Shown piece by piece: positions 37,924 through 49,107 of a stretch of 64,000 bases of DNA. The stretch spans positions 166,731 through 230,730 of the forward strand of contig NZ_JAQTIG010000004.1 of the NCBI RefSeq assembly GCF_029433515.1. Reading direction: 5' to 3'. Made by a program: the position numbers and the translations under genes. The notes under the pieces were generated by a model. The model searched no databases, was not told where the DNA came from, and saw only the letters and a list, made by a program, of their open reading frames with translations. Each line of letters begins with the position of its first letter. Position 1 is the first letter of the stretch. Origin of the DNA: Lactobacillus sp. ESL0679. Its GTDB lineage: Bacteria; Bacillota; Bacilli; Lactobacillales; Lactobacillaceae.

Positions 37924-39792
37924 ATGTCAAAAGTTATCGGAATCGACCTCGGAACAACTAACTCAGCAGTTGCTGTTCTTGAAGGTAAAGAACCAAAGAT
38001 TATTACTAACCCAGAAGGTAACCGGACTACACCATCAGTAGTTGCTTTTAAAGATGGTGAAATTCAAGTTGGTGAAGTTGCAAAACGTCAGGCAATCACT
38101 AACCCAAATACCGTTATTTCAATTAAGCGTCACATGGGTGAAGCAGATTATAAAGTTAAAGTTGGAGATAAGTCCTATACTCCTCAAGAAATTTCTGCAA
38201 TGATTTTACAATATATCAAGAAATTCTCTGAAGATTACTTAGGTGAAAAAGTTACTGAGGCTGTTGTTACTGTTCCTGCATACTTCAACGATGCACAACG
38301 TCAAGCTACTAAAGATGCTGGTAAGATTGCTGGTTTAGACATTAAGCGGATTATTAACGAACCAACTGCTTCTTCATTAGCATATGGCCTTGATAAAGAT
38401 GCCGAAGATGAAAAAGTCTTGGTTTACGACCTTGGTGGTGGTACTTTTGATGTTTCCGTATTGCAATTAGGTGACGGCGTCTTCCAAGTATTATCAACTA
38501 ATGGTGATACTCACCTTGGTGGTGACGACTTTGATAACAAGATCATGGATTGGCTCATCCAAAACTTTAAGGATGAAAATGGCGTTGACTTGTCTAAAGA
38601 CAAGATGGCTTTACAACGATTAAAGGATGCTGCAGAAAAGGCTAAGAAGGACTTGTCAGGTGTATCTTCAACTCACATTTCATTACCGTTCATTTCTGCT
38701 GGTGAATCTGGTCCTTTGCACCTTGAAGCTGATTTAACTCGTGCTAAATTTGATGAATTAACTAGTGACTTAGTTGATCGTACTAAGGTTGCTTTTGACA
38801 ATGCTTTAAATGATGCTGACTTGACAGTTAGTGACATTGACAAGGTTATCTTAAACGGTGGTTCAACTCGTATTCCTGCCGTTCAAGAAGCTGTTAAGAA
38901 GTGGGCTGGCAAGGAACCTGACCATTCAATCAACCCTGACGAAGCCGTTGCTTTGGGTGCTGCTATTCAAGGTGGGGTTATCTCAGGTGACGTTAAAGAC
39001 GTTGTTTTGCTTGATGTTACACCATTGTCACTTGGTATTGAAACCATGGGTGGTGTCTTCACTAAGTTAATTGAAAAGAACACAACAATTCCAACTTCTA
39101 AGAGTCAAATCTTCTCAACAGCAGCTGATAATCAACCAGCTGTTGACGTTCATGTTTTGCAAGGTGAACGTCCAATGGCTCAAGATGATAAGACTTTAGG
39201 TCGCTTTGAGTTAACTGACATTCCTGCAGCACCTCGTGGTGTACCACAAATCCAAGTTACATTTGATATTGATAAGAACGGTATCGTTAATGTTTCTGCT
39301 AAGGATATGGGTACTGGTAAGGAACAAAAGATAACAATTAAGAGTTCATCTGGCCTTTCTGATGAAGAAATTCAAAAGATGCAAAAAGAAGCCGAAGAAC
39401 ACGCTGAAGAGGATAAGAAGAAGAAGGAAGAAGTTGACTTACGTAACGAAGTTGACCAATTAATCTTCTCAACTGAAAAGACTCTGAAGGAAGTTAAGGA
39501 TAACGACAAGGTTTCTGCAGATGATACCAAGAAGGTTCAAGATGCTCTTGATGCGTTGAAGAAGGCGCAAAAGGACAATAACTTGGATGAAATGAAGTCT
39601 AAGAAGGATGAATTAACTAAGGTTGCTCAAGATTTGGCTGTTAAATTGTACCAGGCTAATGGTGGTGCTCAAGGAGCAGCTGGTCAAGCTGGCCCGCAAG
39701 CCGGTCCACAGAATCCGGGTTCACAAGGCGGCAATACAAGTGATGGTTCTGCAACTGACGGTGAATTCCACAAAGTAGACCCAAACAAGTAA
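37924..39792 (+). CDS. dnaK: Chaperone DnaK (Hsp70)
   Basis: 622 residues. ATPase domain [31 protein letters not shown] and [14 protein letters not shown]; substrate-binding domain from about 365; helical lid; a C-terminal Gly/Gln/Ala-rich tail. It lacks the 24-residue ATPase insertion of Gram-negative DnaK, as expected for Firmicutes. GAAAGGA ribosome site. Central chaperone with GrpE and DnaJ. Confidence 0.98.
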   Translation: MSKVIGIDLGTTNSAVAVLEGKEPKIITNPEGNRTTPSVVAFKDGEIQVGEVAKRQAITNPNTVISIKRHMGEADYKVKVGDKSYTPQEISAMILQYIKKFSEDYLGEKVTEAVVTVPAYFNDAQRQATKDAGKIAGLDIKRIINEPTASSLAYGLDKDAEDEKVLVYDLGGGTFDVSVLQLGDGVFQVLSTNGDTHLGGDDFDNKIMDWLIQNFKDENGVDLSKDKMALQRLKDAAEKAKKDLSGVSSTHISLPFISAGESGPLHLEADLTRAKFDELTSDLVDRTKVAFDNALNDADLTVSDIDKVILNGGSTRIPAVQEAVKKWAGKEPDHSINPDEAVALGAAIQGGVISGDVKDVVLLDVTPLSLGIETMGGVFTKLIEKNTTIPTSKSQIFSTAADNQPAVDVHVLQGERPMAQDDKTLGRFELTDIPAAPRGVPQIQVTFDIDKNGIVNVSAKDMGTGKEQKITIKSSSGLSDEEIQKMQKEAEEHAEEDKKKKEEVDLRNEVDQLIFSTEKTLKEVKDNDKVSADDTKKVQDALDALKKAQKDNNLDEMKSKKDELTKVAQDLAVKLYQANGGAQGAAGQAGPQAGPQNPGSQGGNTSDGSATDGEFHKVDPNK

Positions 39793-39817
39793 AGGGTTTA
39801 TAATTGAATAAATTAGA

Positions 39818-39852
39818 AAAGAACTGCCGCAAAAGTAGTTCTTTTCTTTTGG
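39818..39852 (+). terminator. Hairpin between dnaK and dnaJ
   Basis: AGAAAAGAACT pairs with AGTTCTTTTCT around an approximately 11-nt loop, with TTTT at the end. It could partly terminate transcription after dnaK or protect the 3' end of a processed dnaK message, lowering DnaJ relative to DnaK. Confidence 0.65.
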
Positions 39853-39873
39853 AAAGTGAGGAGCTTTTAATAG

Positions 39874-41016
39874 ATGGCACAAGAAGACTATTATAATGTG
39901 CTAGGTGTTGATCGCAATGCCAGTGATAAAGAAATTAACTCTGCTTACCGTAAATTAGCTAAGAAATATCACCCAGATTTGAATCATGAACCGGGAGCTG
40001 AAAAAAAGTATAAGGAAGTTAACGAAGCTTACGAAGTTTTGCATGATAAGCAAAAGCGGGCTCAGTATGATCAATTTGGTTCTGCCGGCGTCAATGGTCA
40101 AGGCGGCTTTGGTGGTGGTCAAAGTTATGGTGACTTTAATGGCTTTGGTGATTTCGGCGATATTTTCAATGATTTCTTCGGCGGCGGTAGCGCTGGTGGC
40201 GGTCAACGTCAAGCTAATCCAACTGCCCCACAACGTGGTCAGGATCTCGATTATACATTGACAATTGATTTTATGGACGCGATTACGGGTAAAAAGACGC
40301 AGGTATCTTATACTCGTAGTGAAACTTGTTCTACTTGTCAAGGAACTGGTGCCGAAAAGGGCACGCATCCAATTACTTGTGATAAGTGTCACGGCTCGGG
40401 TTACATGACTGTAACGCAAAAGTCGATGCTAGGTATGATTCGCCGCCAGACAGTTTGTGATAAGTGTCATGGCCGCGGCGTAATCATTGAGCACCCATGT
40501 AAAACTTGTCATGGTAAGGGGACTGTTGATGGTAAAAACAACATTGAAATTAACATTCCTGCCGGAATTGATAATGGTCAACAATTACGCTATGAAGGCC
40601 AGGGTGAAGCTGGCAAAAACGGTGGCCCTTACGGTGATTTGTACATTAGTTACCGGATTAAGCCATCTAAGGACTTTGAACGTAATGGCAATACAATCTA
40701 TACCACAGTACCAATTTCGTTTGCTCAAGCAACTTTAGGGGACGAAATTGACATTAAAACGGTTCACGGCAAGAGTAAGTTGAAGATTCCTGCTGGTACC
40801 CAGCCTAACAAGAAATTTACTTTGCGTGGCGAGGGTGTACCATATTTGCGCGGTAATGGTAATGGTGATCAGGTAACGACTGTTCAAGTGCAAATCCCAG
40901 AGTCAATTAACGAGAAGCAGAAAGAAGCATTAGTTGACTTTGTTAAAGCTGGTGGTGGTTCAATTACCCCACAAGAAAAAGGCTTTTTTGAACGCTTAAA
41001 AGAAAAGTTAAAGTAA
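39874..41016 (+). CDS. dnaJ: Co-chaperone DnaJ (Hsp40)
   Basis: 380 residues: J domain with the HPD tripeptide (KKYHPDLNH), Gly/Phe-rich linker (about 75-120), four CxxCxGxG zinc repeats ([32 protein letters not shown]) and the C-terminal substrate-binding domain. Stimulates DnaK ATPase. GAGGAG ribosome site. Confidence 0.98.
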   Translation: MAQEDYYNVLGVDRNASDKEINSAYRKLAKKYHPDLNHEPGAEKKYKEVNEAYEVLHDKQKRAQYDQFGSAGVNGQGGFGGGQSYGDFNGFGDFGDIFNDFFGGGSAGGGQRQANPTAPQRGQDLDYTLTIDFMDAITGKKTQVSYTRSETCSTCQGTGAEKGTHPITCDKCHGSGYMTVTQKSMLGMIRRQTVCDKCHGRGVIIEHPCKTCHGKGTVDGKNNIEINIPAGIDNGQQLRYEGQGEAGKNGGPYGDLYISYRIKPSKDFERNGNTIYTTVPISFAQATLGDEIDIKTVHGKSKLKIPAGTQPNKKFTLRGEGVPYLRGNGNGDQVTTVQVQIPESINEKQKEALVDFVKAGGGSITPQEKGFFERLKEKLK

Positions 41017-41028
41017 AAAATTTAATTA

Positions 41029-41058
41029 AGGATCCTAAATTTTAGGATTCTTTTTCTT
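41029..41058 (+). terminator. Terminator after dnaJ
   Basis: GGATCCTAAA and TTTAGGATTC pair with a minimal loop, followed by T-rich sequence. Confidence 0.85.
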
Positions 41059-41086
41059 TTAAAATTTACAGAACTTCTAATTAATT

Positions 41087-41114
41087 TTAACTGCACTTGC
41101 GAATTTGCTATAAT
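41087..41114 (+). promoter_or_regulatory. Promoter of lepA
   Basis: TTAACT (41087-41092), 16-bp spacer, TATAAT (41109-41114), 33 bp before the start. Confidence 0.65.
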
Positions 41115-41147
41115 TAGAGAGATAGAAACAAAGGGTGCAAATAATTT

Positions 41148-42986
41148 ATGGATATTAAAAAATTACAAGATTATCAAAAACACATTCGCAACTTTTCAAT
41201 TGTTGCCCATATTGATCACGGCAAGTCGACAATTGCTGATCGGATTTTGGAATTGACAGACACGGTTTCGCAGAGACAATTAAAGAATCAAATGCTTGAT
41301 GATATGCCACTTGAACGCCAACGTGGAATCACAATCAAGATGAACTCGGTAGAAATCAAGTACCATGCACAAGATGGTGAAGACTACATTTTCCACTTGA
41401 TTGATACCCCGGGACACGTCGACTTTTCTTATGAAGTTTCACGGTCACTTGCTGCTTGTGAAGGTGCACTGTTAGTTGTTGATGCATCACAAGGTGTGCA
41501 GGCACAGACTTTGGCTAATACTTACCTAGCAATTGATGATGACCTAGAAATTCTGCCGGTGATTAATAAGATTGACTTGCCATCGGCTAATCCAGAGCAA
41601 GCTAAAGAAGAAATTGAAGAAATGCTTGGTCTTGATGCTTCCGATGCCGTTGAAGTTTCTGGTAAAACTGGTCAGGGTATCGCTGATATGCTTGAAAAGG
41701 TGGTTAATGAGATACCAGCACCAGCAGGTGACTTAACAGCACCATTGAAGGCGTTGATTTTTGATTCAAAATATGATGATTATCGCGGCGTTGTGCTGTC
41801 CATTCGTGTTGAAGAAGGGACAGTTAAGCCTGGTGATCAAATTGAAATTATGAATACTGGTAAAAAGTATGAGGTAACAGAAGTTGGTGTGACTAGTCCG
41901 CAACCAGTTAAGAAAGATATTTTGATTGCTGGGGATGTTGGTTACTTAACGGCTAATATCAAGTCAGTTCGTGAAACTCGAGTGGGTGATACGATTACGT
42001 CTGCAGAACACCCAACAGCAGAGCCACTACCTGGTTATCGGCAAATTCCGCCGATGGTCTATTCAGGGATGTATCCCGTTGAAAATGCCAAATATAACGA
42101 TTTAAAAGAAGCATTACAAAAATTGCAGTTAAATGATGCCGCCTTGGAATTTGAACCTGAAACTTCAACGGCGCTAGGTTTTGGTTTTCGTTGTGGCTTT
42201 TTGGGCTTGCTTCACATGGATGTTGTGCAAGAACGGTTGGAACAAGAATTTGACCTTGATTTAATTATGACCGCGCCATCAGTTGACTACCACGCAATTA
42301 TGAATGATGGTTCGACGAAGGTGATTGATAACCCATCTGATTTGCCAAGTGCTGGTGAATATAAGGAAGTTCAGGAACCTTACGTTAAAGCTGAAGTTAT
42401 GGTGCCGAACGATTTTGTCGGTCCGGTAATGGAATTATGTCAACGCAAGCGTGGTGAATTTGTCACGATGGATTATCTGGATAAATACCGCGTTAACGTG
42501 ATTTATGACATGCCACTAGCCGAAATCATTTATGACTTTTTCGATGATTTAAAATCCTCAACTAAGGGCTATGCTTCACTGGATTATGAAATTACGGGTT
42601 ATCGGGCAACTGACTTAGTTAAGATTGATATTTTACTCAATAAACAAGCAATTGATGCGTTGAGTTTTATTGCCCACAGAGATGAAGCACAAAAGCGGGC
42701 ACGCCAAATGACATCAATGCTTAAAAAGCTGATTCCTCGGCAAAACTTTGAGGTTGATATTCAAGGAGCAATTGGCGCAAAAATTATTTCGCGGGCAACT
42801 GTCAAGCCATATCGTAAAGATGTTACCTGGAAAATTCACACGGGTGATCCCGATCGTCGGGCTAAATTGTTAGAAAAGCAAAAGCGCGGTAAAAAGCGTA
42901 TGAAAGCAGTTGGTCGTGTCGAAGTGCCACAAGATGCATTTATGGCCGTCTTGAAGATGAACGATGATGATTTAAATTCGAAGTAG
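41148..42986 (+). CDS. lepA: Elongation factor 4 (LepA)
   Basis: 612 residues. Translational GTPase with [28 protein letters not shown] and NKIDLP, lacking EF-G domain IV and carrying the LepA-specific C-terminal domain ([34 protein letters not shown]). Proposed roles include back-translocation and ribosome biogenesis. AAAGGGTG ribosome site. Confidence 0.98.
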   Translation: MDIKKLQDYQKHIRNFSIVAHIDHGKSTIADRILELTDTVSQRQLKNQMLDDMPLERQRGITIKMNSVEIKYHAQDGEDYIFHLIDTPGHVDFSYEVSRSLAACEGALLVVDASQGVQAQTLANTYLAIDDDLEILPVINKIDLPSANPEQAKEEIEEMLGLDASDAVEVSGKTGQGIADMLEKVVNEIPAPAGDLTAPLKALIFDSKYDDYRGVVLSIRVEEGTVKPGDQIEIMNTGKKYEVTEVGVTSPQPVKKDILIAGDVGYLTANIKSVRETRVGDTITSAEHPTAEPLPGYRQIPPMVYSGMYPVENAKYNDLKEALQKLQLNDAALEFEPETSTALGFGFRCGFLGLLHMDVVQERLEQEFDLDLIMTAPSVDYHAIMNDGSTKVIDNPSDLPSAGEYKEVQEPYVKAEVMVPNDFVGPVMELCQRKRGEFVTMDYLDKYRVNVIYDMPLAEIIYDFFDDLKSSTKGYASLDYEITGYRATDLVKIDILLNKQAIDALSFIAHRDEAQKRARQMTSMLKKLIPRQNFEVDIQGAIGAKIISRATVKPYRKDVTWKIHTGDPDRRAKLLEKQKRGKKRMKAVGRVEVPQDAFMAVLKMNDDDLNSK

Positions 42987-43006
42987 AATATTAAGGAGAA
43001 AACTTA

Positions 43007-45286
43007 ATGATCGAGTGGAAACAGCGTTCCGCTAAGGAGTTACCTTCTGAGTTAATTGAAAAATATCAACTTAGCCCAATAACGGCTAAGTTGTTTTCTT
43101 TGCGTGGCATTAATACTGATGAGCAGTTAAACTTTTGGTTTAATGCGACCGAGGAAGATTTGGCTGCGCCTAATTTAATGCATGACATGGATAAGGCAAT
43201 CGATCGCATTACTAAGGCAATTGATCAGGGTGAAAAAATAACCATTTATGGCGATTACGACGCAGATGGGATTACTGCAACAACAATCATGATGGAGACA
43301 CTGGAAATACTAGGTGCAGATGTGCATTACTTTATCCCCGATCGCTTTCGTGATGGTTATGGCCCCAATCTAGCGGCTTATCAAAAGCTTGTAGAAGATG
43401 GTACTCAGCTCATTATCACAGTCGATAATGGTGTAACCGGCGTTCAAGAAGTTGCTTATGCAAAAGAACATGGCGTTGACACAATAATTACAGACCACCA
43501 TACTTTCCAGGAAGAAGTGCCTGATGCGTATGCAATTGTGCACTGTAATTATCCGGGCCAGCAATATCCGTTTGATGATTATTGTGGTGCTGGCGTTGCG
43601 TACACAATTTGCCGTGAATTGATGCAAGATCCAATGTCTGAACTATTAGAGCTTGCCATGATTGGTACTATTGGCGATATAGTCAAGGTATCTGGTGAAG
43701 GTCATATTATTGTTAAACGCGGGTTAGCAATGCTTAACCAAACGCAGCGTCCGGGCTTGCGGGCATTAATTAAAAACGCAGGCTTGAAGCTGGGGACAAT
43801 TGATGAAACCGACGTTGGCTTCAATATTGCACCACGACTAAATGCTGTTGGCCGACTGGCTAATGCTAGTCTTGCTGTGGAGTTGCTGCTTTCCGATGAT
43901 GAAGAACAAGCACAAAAATTAGCGAACCAAATTGAAGAACTCAATAATGAGCGCAAGGAATTGACAGCCGCAGTTTATCAATCATGCATTGAGCAGGTTA
44001 AGATTAACGGCTGGCAGACTAAGAATACTCTGGTAATTTATGATCCTGAATTTCACGAGGGTGTGCTTGGCTTAGTAGCCAATAAAGTTGTTGAGAAATT
44101 CCATAAACCAACGATTATTTTGACTAAAAATGAAGCGGGAATCATTAAGGGTTCAGGCCGCTCAATTCCAGGATTTAACTTATTTGACGCGTTGTCTCCT
44201 TTAAAAGAAAAATTGTTGACCAAATTTGGTGGGCATGATTTTGCTTGTGGCTTATCAACTACGGCTGATAAAATTGACGAGTTGCGGGATGCCTTTGAAG
44301 CTAGCTTTAAGGACACGCCAAATTTAGCAGTGAAGCAGTGTGACTTTGAATTACCATTAGTTAAGTTGTCGCCAGATACAGTGAACGAGATTAATCTTGC
44401 TGGGCCGTTTGGTACTGACAATGTTAAACCAACTTTTAGCATTACGCATGCAGCGATTAACAATTTTGACTTTATGGGCAAGGACAAGACGCATATCCGT
44501 TTTCAGGCGGTTAAAGATGCGGGCAAATTAGATGTTGTTGGCTTTAATAAGGAATACGTCACGCGTAATCTTTTACCATTCGTTGACCAAATTTTTATTC
44601 AGTTAGGGCTGAATACTTTTCGCAATCAAACCAAGCTGCAGGGTATCATCGAGGGCATTGTCTTTAAAGCTCCGAAGCTAGCCGTTCCAGCTCCAGTAGT
44701 TGACTTGCGACAAGAAAAATACGTGATGGGCTTTGCTGATCGTTATTTATTATTTGATGAAAAAAACCAGACGGTTGCTGTCAATAGTTTAGGAATAAAT
44801 CCCGATAAAATTGCGCTAGTGCGTGATTATGAAGGCAATGGCGAGGTTGCCGCATTAATTGATATGCCCCATAATTTGCCTGAATTGAATCAGGCATTGA
44901 CGAATAACTATCAGCAGTTATATTTGCGCTTTTTACTCGACCAATTACCAGTTGAAAGTATTCCAGCCAAGACAGATTTTGCGCGAGTTTTAAAATATGT
45001 TTATGCTCATTCAGATTTATCACCAGCAGATTATCGGCAAGTTGCACCATTTCTGGGATTAGACTATAATAGTTTGCTGTTTATTTTACGGGTTTTCTTT
45101 GAGCTTAACTTTGTTCAGTTGCAGAATAACCAGATTGTTGGGGTAACCAATCCTACTAAAAAGCCACTTTCAGCGTCTAAATATTTTACTGCGGTAACTT
45201 CTCAAATCACTTTTGCAAGCAGATTAAGACAAATGCCAACTAATAAATTATTAATGTATGTCAATCAGCAGCTAAAGAAGCACTGA
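43007..45286 (+). CDS. recJ: Single-stranded-DNA-specific exonuclease RecJ
   Basis: 759 residues. DHH phosphoesterase motifs IYGDYDADGITATT, DNGVT and IITDHHT (about residues 81-166), then DHHA1 (GRSIPGFNLFDAL...KFGGHDFACGL), an OB fold and a long C-terminal extension of about 180 residues typical of Firmicutes. Degrades 5' ended single strands in recombination and mismatch repair. AAGGAG ribosome site. Confidence 0.96.
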   Translation: MIEWKQRSAKELPSELIEKYQLSPITAKLFSLRGINTDEQLNFWFNATEEDLAAPNLMHDMDKAIDRITKAIDQGEKITIYGDYDADGITATTIMMETLEILGADVHYFIPDRFRDGYGPNLAAYQKLVEDGTQLIITVDNGVTGVQEVAYAKEHGVDTIITDHHTFQEEVPDAYAIVHCNYPGQQYPFDDYCGAGVAYTICRELMQDPMSELLELAMIGTIGDIVKVSGEGHIIVKRGLAMLNQTQRPGLRALIKNAGLKLGTIDETDVGFNIAPRLNAVGRLANASLAVELLLSDDEEQAQKLANQIEELNNERKELTAAVYQSCIEQVKINGWQTKNTLVIYDPEFHEGVLGLVANKVVEKFHKPTIILTKNEAGIIKGSGRSIPGFNLFDALSPLKEKLLTKFGGHDFACGLSTTADKIDELRDAFEASFKDTPNLAVKQCDFELPLVKLSPDTVNEINLAGPFGTDNVKPTFSITHAAINNFDFMGKDKTHIRFQAVKDAGKLDVVGFNKEYVTRNLLPFVDQIFIQLGLNTFRNQTKLQGIIEGIVFKAPKLAVPAPVVDLRQEKYVMGFADRYLLFDEKNQTVAVNSLGINPDKIALVRDYEGNGEVAALIDMPHNLPELNQALTNNYQQLYLRFLLDQLPVESIPAKTDFARVLKYVYAHSDLSPADYRQVAPFLGLDYNSLLFILRVFFELNFVQLQNNQIVGVTNPTKKPLSASKYFTAVTSQITFASRLRQMPTNKLLMYVNQQLKKH

Positions 45287-45385
45287 TACACGCTTTTTAG
45301 TGCTTTTTATGATTAAATCTGTTAGAATATGTAAGTTAAATTGTGCTTTGAAAGAGCAAATGAAGTTTTGGAGGTTTTTCTTCTT

Positions 45386-45913
45386 ATGGAAAACATTTTT
45401 GAAGAACGGATTGCCAGTGTTAATGACTTTCCGAATAAGGGGATTGTCTTTCGGGATATTACCCCGATTTTGCAGGATGGCGAATTGTTTAGAGCAGCCA
45501 CGCATAAGCTTGCAGAATACGCTAAGAGTAGAAAAGCAGATGTCATTGTTGGTCCTGAAGCTCGTGGATTTATTGTTGGCTGTCCCGTTGCAACTGAATT
45601 AGGTTTAGGCTTTGTTCCTGCAAGAAAGCCTCATAAGCTCCCAAGAGAAGTCGAGAGAGCTTCATATGATTTGGAATATGGTTCTAACAGCTTAGAAATG
45701 CATAAGGATGCAATTAAACCAGGACAACGAGTAGTTATCTGTGATGACTTACTTGCAACAGCTGGAACGTTGCGTGCCTGTAAGCAGTTAATTGAAAATT
45801 TAGGTGGTGTCTTAGTTGGAGCCGCATTTTATATTGAATTACCTGATTTAAAGGGTAAGGAAAAGTTACCAGGACTTGATATTTATTCACTTGTCCAATA
45901 TCATGGTGCTTAA
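45386..45913 (+). CDS. apt: Adenine phosphoribosyltransferase
   Basis: 175 residues. Salvages adenine to AMP with [20 protein letters not shown] is the PRPP loop and [13 protein letters not shown] the base-binding N-terminal motif. Start at the ATG at 45386, 11 nt after GGAGG (45370-45374); upstream in-frame codons precede that site. Conserved downstream neighbour of recJ in Firmicutes. Confidence 0.96.
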   Translation: MENIFEERIASVNDFPNKGIVFRDITPILQDGELFRAATHKLAEYAKSRKADVIVGPEARGFIVGCPVATELGLGFVPARKPHKLPREVERASYDLEYGSNSLEMHKDAIKPGQRVVICDDLLATAGTLRACKQLIENLGGVLVGAAFYIELPDLKGKEKLPGLDIYSLVQYHGA

Positions 45914-45921
45914 TAGCAAAG

Positions 45922-45957
45922 CAGTTTTCTTTTGTAATTAAAGAAAACTGTTTTTTT
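45922..45957 (+). terminator. Terminator after apt
   Basis: CAGTTTTCTTT and AAAGAAAACTG pair over 7 nt and are followed by seven T. Confidence 0.93.
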
Positions 45958-45981
45958 ATTAGTGTTGCAAAAACAAATATT

Positions 45982-46010
45982 TTTACATACCTGATTAGCG
46001 TCGGTATAAT
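45982..46010 (+). promoter_or_regulatory. Promoter of the GNAT acetyltransferase gene
   Basis: TTTACA (45982-45987), 17-bp spacer, perfect TATAAT (46005-46010). Confidence 0.75.
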
Positions 46011-46043
46011 AGATCGTATGTTTTAAAAGGAGAAGTGAAAAAA

Positions 46044-46562
46044 TTGCAATTAAGAAGAGCAACAATGACTGACTTTGATCAAATTATGGCAATTTTAAAA
46101 GATGGCGCTAAACAATTGGCAGAAAGTGGTGTCAATCAATGGCAGGGTGAATATCCATCGCCTGATCAGATTAAAGAAGATATTGAAAATGGTTGGGCAT
46201 ACCTAGCTGTTTCTGATGATGAGGAGACTGTTGGTGCAATTTCGATCGTTACACCGCCCGATCATTCATACGATAAATTAAATGGTGACTGGCTAGTGCA
46301 AACGGATAATTATGTGGTTATTCATCGAGTCGCAATTCATTCTAAGCACGCTGGTAATGGTTACGCCACTAAGCTGTTGCAAGCTGTCATTGAAAATATT
46401 CGGGATAATCACCCTGAAGTTGATTCAATTAGAATTGATACTCATGAAGATAACAAGGCAATGCAACACTTGATTGATAAAATGGGCTTTAGGCAAGTGG
46501 GAACTTTACATGGTGTTTACCGTGCTGATGAAACCTCATATGTTTATGAACTAGTCCGTTAA
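46044..46562 (+). CDS. GNAT-family N-acetyltransferase
   Basis: 172 residues with a GNAT core: VIHRVAIHSKHAGNGYATKLL gives the acetyl-CoA pyrophosphate loop (R/Q-X-X-G-X-G/A, here HAGNGYA) and MQHLIDKMGFRQVGTL the C-terminal helix. Substrate unknown. AGGAG (46028-46032) is 11 nt from the TTG at 46044 but only 2 nt from the in-frame GTG at 46035, so I choose the TTG. Monocistronic. Confidence 0.88.
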   Translation: MQLRRATMTDFDQIMAILKDGAKQLAESGVNQWQGEYPSPDQIKEDIENGWAYLAVSDDEETVGAISIVTPPDHSYDKLNGDWLVQTDNYVVIHRVAIHSKHAGNGYATKLLQAVIENIRDNHPEVDSIRIDTHEDNKAMQHLIDKMGFRQVGTLHGVYRADETSYVYELVR

Positions 46563-46567
46563 AGATG

Positions 46568-46597
46568 ATACTCCTAAATTTTAGGAGTATTTTTTTG
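46568..46597 (+). terminator. Terminator after the acetyltransferase gene
   Basis: ATACTCCTAAA and TTTAGGAGTAT with minimal loop, then seven T. Confidence 0.92.
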
Positions 46598-46604
46598 CAA
46601 AAAA

Positions 46605-46634
46605 ATAGAGCTTTTTAACTAAAAAGCTCTATTT
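46605..46634 (-). terminator. Terminator after the P-type ATPase gene
   Basis: On the minus strand, AATAGAGCTTTTT pairs with AAAAAGCTCTATT around AGTT and is followed by a T-run. Confidence 0.9.
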
Positions 46635-46642
46635 TAAAGTCA

Positions 46643-48916
46643 TTATCTATTTTTCATAATTGGCTGATAGAATAAGTCAACTATTACAGCTGCCACGATT
46701 GCAATTGCAAAGGTAATTAACAGGTTAGTCCAACTAATCTTTGTCATTGCAATACCAAAGATAGCAAGGATAATTGTTAAAATTACATCAGCAATTTGGG
46801 TTAAACCAACGGCTTTCGATGGGTAATCCTGCCAGAAGAAGCGCTTGGTTCTAGTAATCAGCAGGATGAACATTGCACTCAATACAAGGTAGACATAAAC
46901 CATCGTTGAAACTGTACCATGGCTAAAGCCGTGGGTATTTAGATAGCCAACTGCAATAATCCCAATTACTGTCCAGCCAAAAGCAAGTGAAAAGGCGATT
47001 TTGGCTAATTTAGCGATATTCCAGTTTTCTGGCTTATAAGTGATATGCGTGCGGTCGGTCCCAATCATCATGGTTACCATATTATTCATAATAGTATAGA
47101 TAACCATTGCGTTTAACGCCATCGGAATATAATTGAAGAAGAGGTAACCAAATGTTAGCAGCATTGTCAATTGGGCTGTTCTTGCTAATTTAGTTAAAGA
47201 CCACGTGGTCATTCTTTGGTAAACACGGTGACCAGCATCTAAAATCTTAACAATTGAACTCAAGCCATCAGTTAGTAAAACCATCTTTCCGGACCGTTTA
47301 GCAACGTCAGCAGCGTTAGATACGGCAATGCCGACTTCTGCTTGCTTCAATGCAGGTGAGTCATTAACGCCATCACCGGTCATACCCACAATATAGCCCT
47401 TCTTTTGGAAGAACTTAACCATGCGCAATTTATCTTCTGGTAAGACATCCGCAATTCCGGCCAACTGATTAATGTCGGTATTTTCGTTAAAATCATGGAT
47501 TGAAATCACATCATCAGTTAAATCAACTTGTTTAGCAACTGCTAAAGCTGTCTTTTGATTGTCACCAGTTAACATGATTGGGCGAACACCGCGCTTTTTC
47601 AATTCGGCTAAGGCAGCCTTAGAATCTGACCGAACCTTATCTTGTAAAATAAAGACCCCAGCGAGTTGGTCATTGATTAGTAGGGCACAGGAACGTCCCG
47701 CACCAAAGTCGATTTCCTTTACCTTGTCATTAGCGGTTTTATCAATTAGAGAAAGCTGCTTAAATGAGCCTAGCTTAACGTTATAACCATCAACGTTAGC
47801 CATTGAGTACCCAGTACCAGAAGTGAAGGGGATAAAGTCATCACTTGTTTTAACCGGTAATCCTTGTTCAACAGCATACTCATCGATTGCGGCATCGATG
47901 ATTTTTTTATTCCGTTGGTCAGTTGCAGCAGTAGCTAGTTCGAGCACCAACTTGTTGTCAAGTTGGCTGAAATTAGTCCATTGAGCAACTGCAGTCTTGT
48001 TTTCAGTGATCGTTCCTGTTTTATCTAATAAAATCAAGTTCAAATTGGCAGCATCTTGAATACCAGTTAAATCGGCAGTCAGAACACCGTCCTTGCTCAA
48101 TCTAGTTGCTTCAAATGAGTTAGATAAGGCAAAAGTCGATGGCATTGCCACTGGAATTGAAGCAATGAACATCATTGCTAAAAATGGCAGCATGTTAACT
48201 AAATTCTTAATGTCGCCACCCTTAAAGAAGGAAGCAACAATGATAATTAGAGTTAGGAGACCGTCCAGTAAGCAAAGGTAATAAATAATCTTGGTTAATA
48301 GCTGCTGTAAATGTCCAGGAGCTGCAGAATTATTAATTAGGTTAATGGTCTTACCTGAACGAGAGTCTGACCCAGTAGCAGTTACAATTGCTAAGCCAGA
48401 CCCTTCGACAACCGTTGTACCAGCAAAAGCTGCATCATTAACTTTCTTATGAACTGTTTTTGCTTCACCGGTAATTGAACTTTCATCGGTTGAAAGTTGG
48501 CCATCAACAAGTTTGACATCAGCTGCAAGCACGTCACCCGGCTGCAAATTAATCAGGTCACCAGGTACAAGATACTTGGAATCGATGTTTTGCCACTTAT
48601 TGTCGCGTTGAACGGAAACAGTTGGTGTTAATTTGTGGGAAATATTATTTAGTACTCGACGTGAACGCTTCTTTTGTGTCGCACCATTCCATGCCGCAAA
48701 TAGTAACATTAACAGTACAAATAATGATTGAATCCATTTTCCTAAAATACATTCCAAAAGCAGGGCTGCTTCCAGAATCCAAGCGGATAGGTTCCATAAT
48801 TTAGATAAAAATTCTTTAAAAAAGTTAAATTGTGGTTCTGGAACCTCATTTAACCCTTTTTCTTTAAGAAGTTTATCTGCTTCAGCTTGACTTAAGCCGG
48901 TAATTTTTTCAGACAT
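46643..48916 (-). CDS. P-type cation-transporting ATPase, P3A (proton-pump)-like
   Basis: 757 residues. Actuator loop STDESSITGEAK, phosphorylation site LLDKTGTITENK, nucleotide-domain MLTGDNQKTA and hinge MTGDGVNDSPALKQAEVGIAV are all intact; helices lie at about 60-90, 210-260 and in the last 200 residues. The compact form without heavy-metal domain or C-terminal autoinhibitory region resembles the proton-efflux/P3A group annotated in many lactobacilli, where it may help acid tolerance; the ion is not proven. GGAAGG ribosome site. Monocistronic. Confidence 0.88.
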   Translation of the reverse strand: MSEKITGLSQAEADKLLKEKGLNEVPEPQFNFFKEFLSKLWNLSAWILEAALLLECILGKWIQSLFVLLMLLFAAWNGATQKKRSRRVLNNISHKLTPTVSVQRDNKWQNIDSKYLVPGDLINLQPGDVLAADVKLVDGQLSTDESSITGEAKTVHKKVNDAAFAGTTVVEGSGLAIVTATGSDSRSGKTINLINNSAAPGHLQQLLTKIIYYLCLLDGLLTLIIIVASFFKGGDIKNLVNMLPFLAMMFIASIPVAMPSTFALSNSFEATRLSKDGVLTADLTGIQDAANLNLILLDKTGTITENKTAVAQWTNFSQLDNKLVLELATAATDQRNKKIIDAAIDEYAVEQGLPVKTSDDFIPFTSGTGYSMANVDGYNVKLGSFKQLSLIDKTANDKVKEIDFGAGRSCALLINDQLAGVFILQDKVRSDSKAALAELKKRGVRPIMLTGDNQKTALAVAKQVDLTDDVISIHDFNENTDINQLAGIADVLPEDKLRMVKFFQKKGYIVGMTGDGVNDSPALKQAEVGIAVSNAADVAKRSGKMVLLTDGLSSIVKILDAGHRVYQRMTTWSLTKLARTAQLTMLLTFGYLFFNYIPMALNAMVIYTIMNNMVTMMIGTDRTHITYKPENWNIAKLAKIAFSLAFGWTVIGIIAVGYLNTHGFSHGTVSTMVYVYLVLSAMFILLITRTKRFFWQDYPSKAVGLTQIADVILTIILAIFGIAMTKISWTNLLITFAIAIVAAVIVDLFYQPIMKNR

Positions 48917-49107
48917 GATTTGCCTTCCTTTGATTAATTTATACTTTATCTAAATTAGCACAGTTACGTCTTTTTTTCTAGGAAATAAAAGCATAGCCGC
49001 TTGATAATATTAATGTTTATTTTAAAAATTAACTGAGAATAAATGTTTTTTAAGTAGGCAATGAGAACCAGAGAAGCTGAGCATAAATCCTTTTAGCTGA
49101 GTCCAGC

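Noticed and set aside
39955..40419. 154-codon open frame on the minus strand inside dnaJ
   Set aside because: It is the antisense shadow of the repetitive Gly/Phe and zinc-finger coding region, with low-complexity translation and no ribosome site.
44053..44487. 144-codon open frame on the minus strand inside recJ
   Set aside because: Fully antisense to a well-conserved part of recJ; no promoter or ribosome site.
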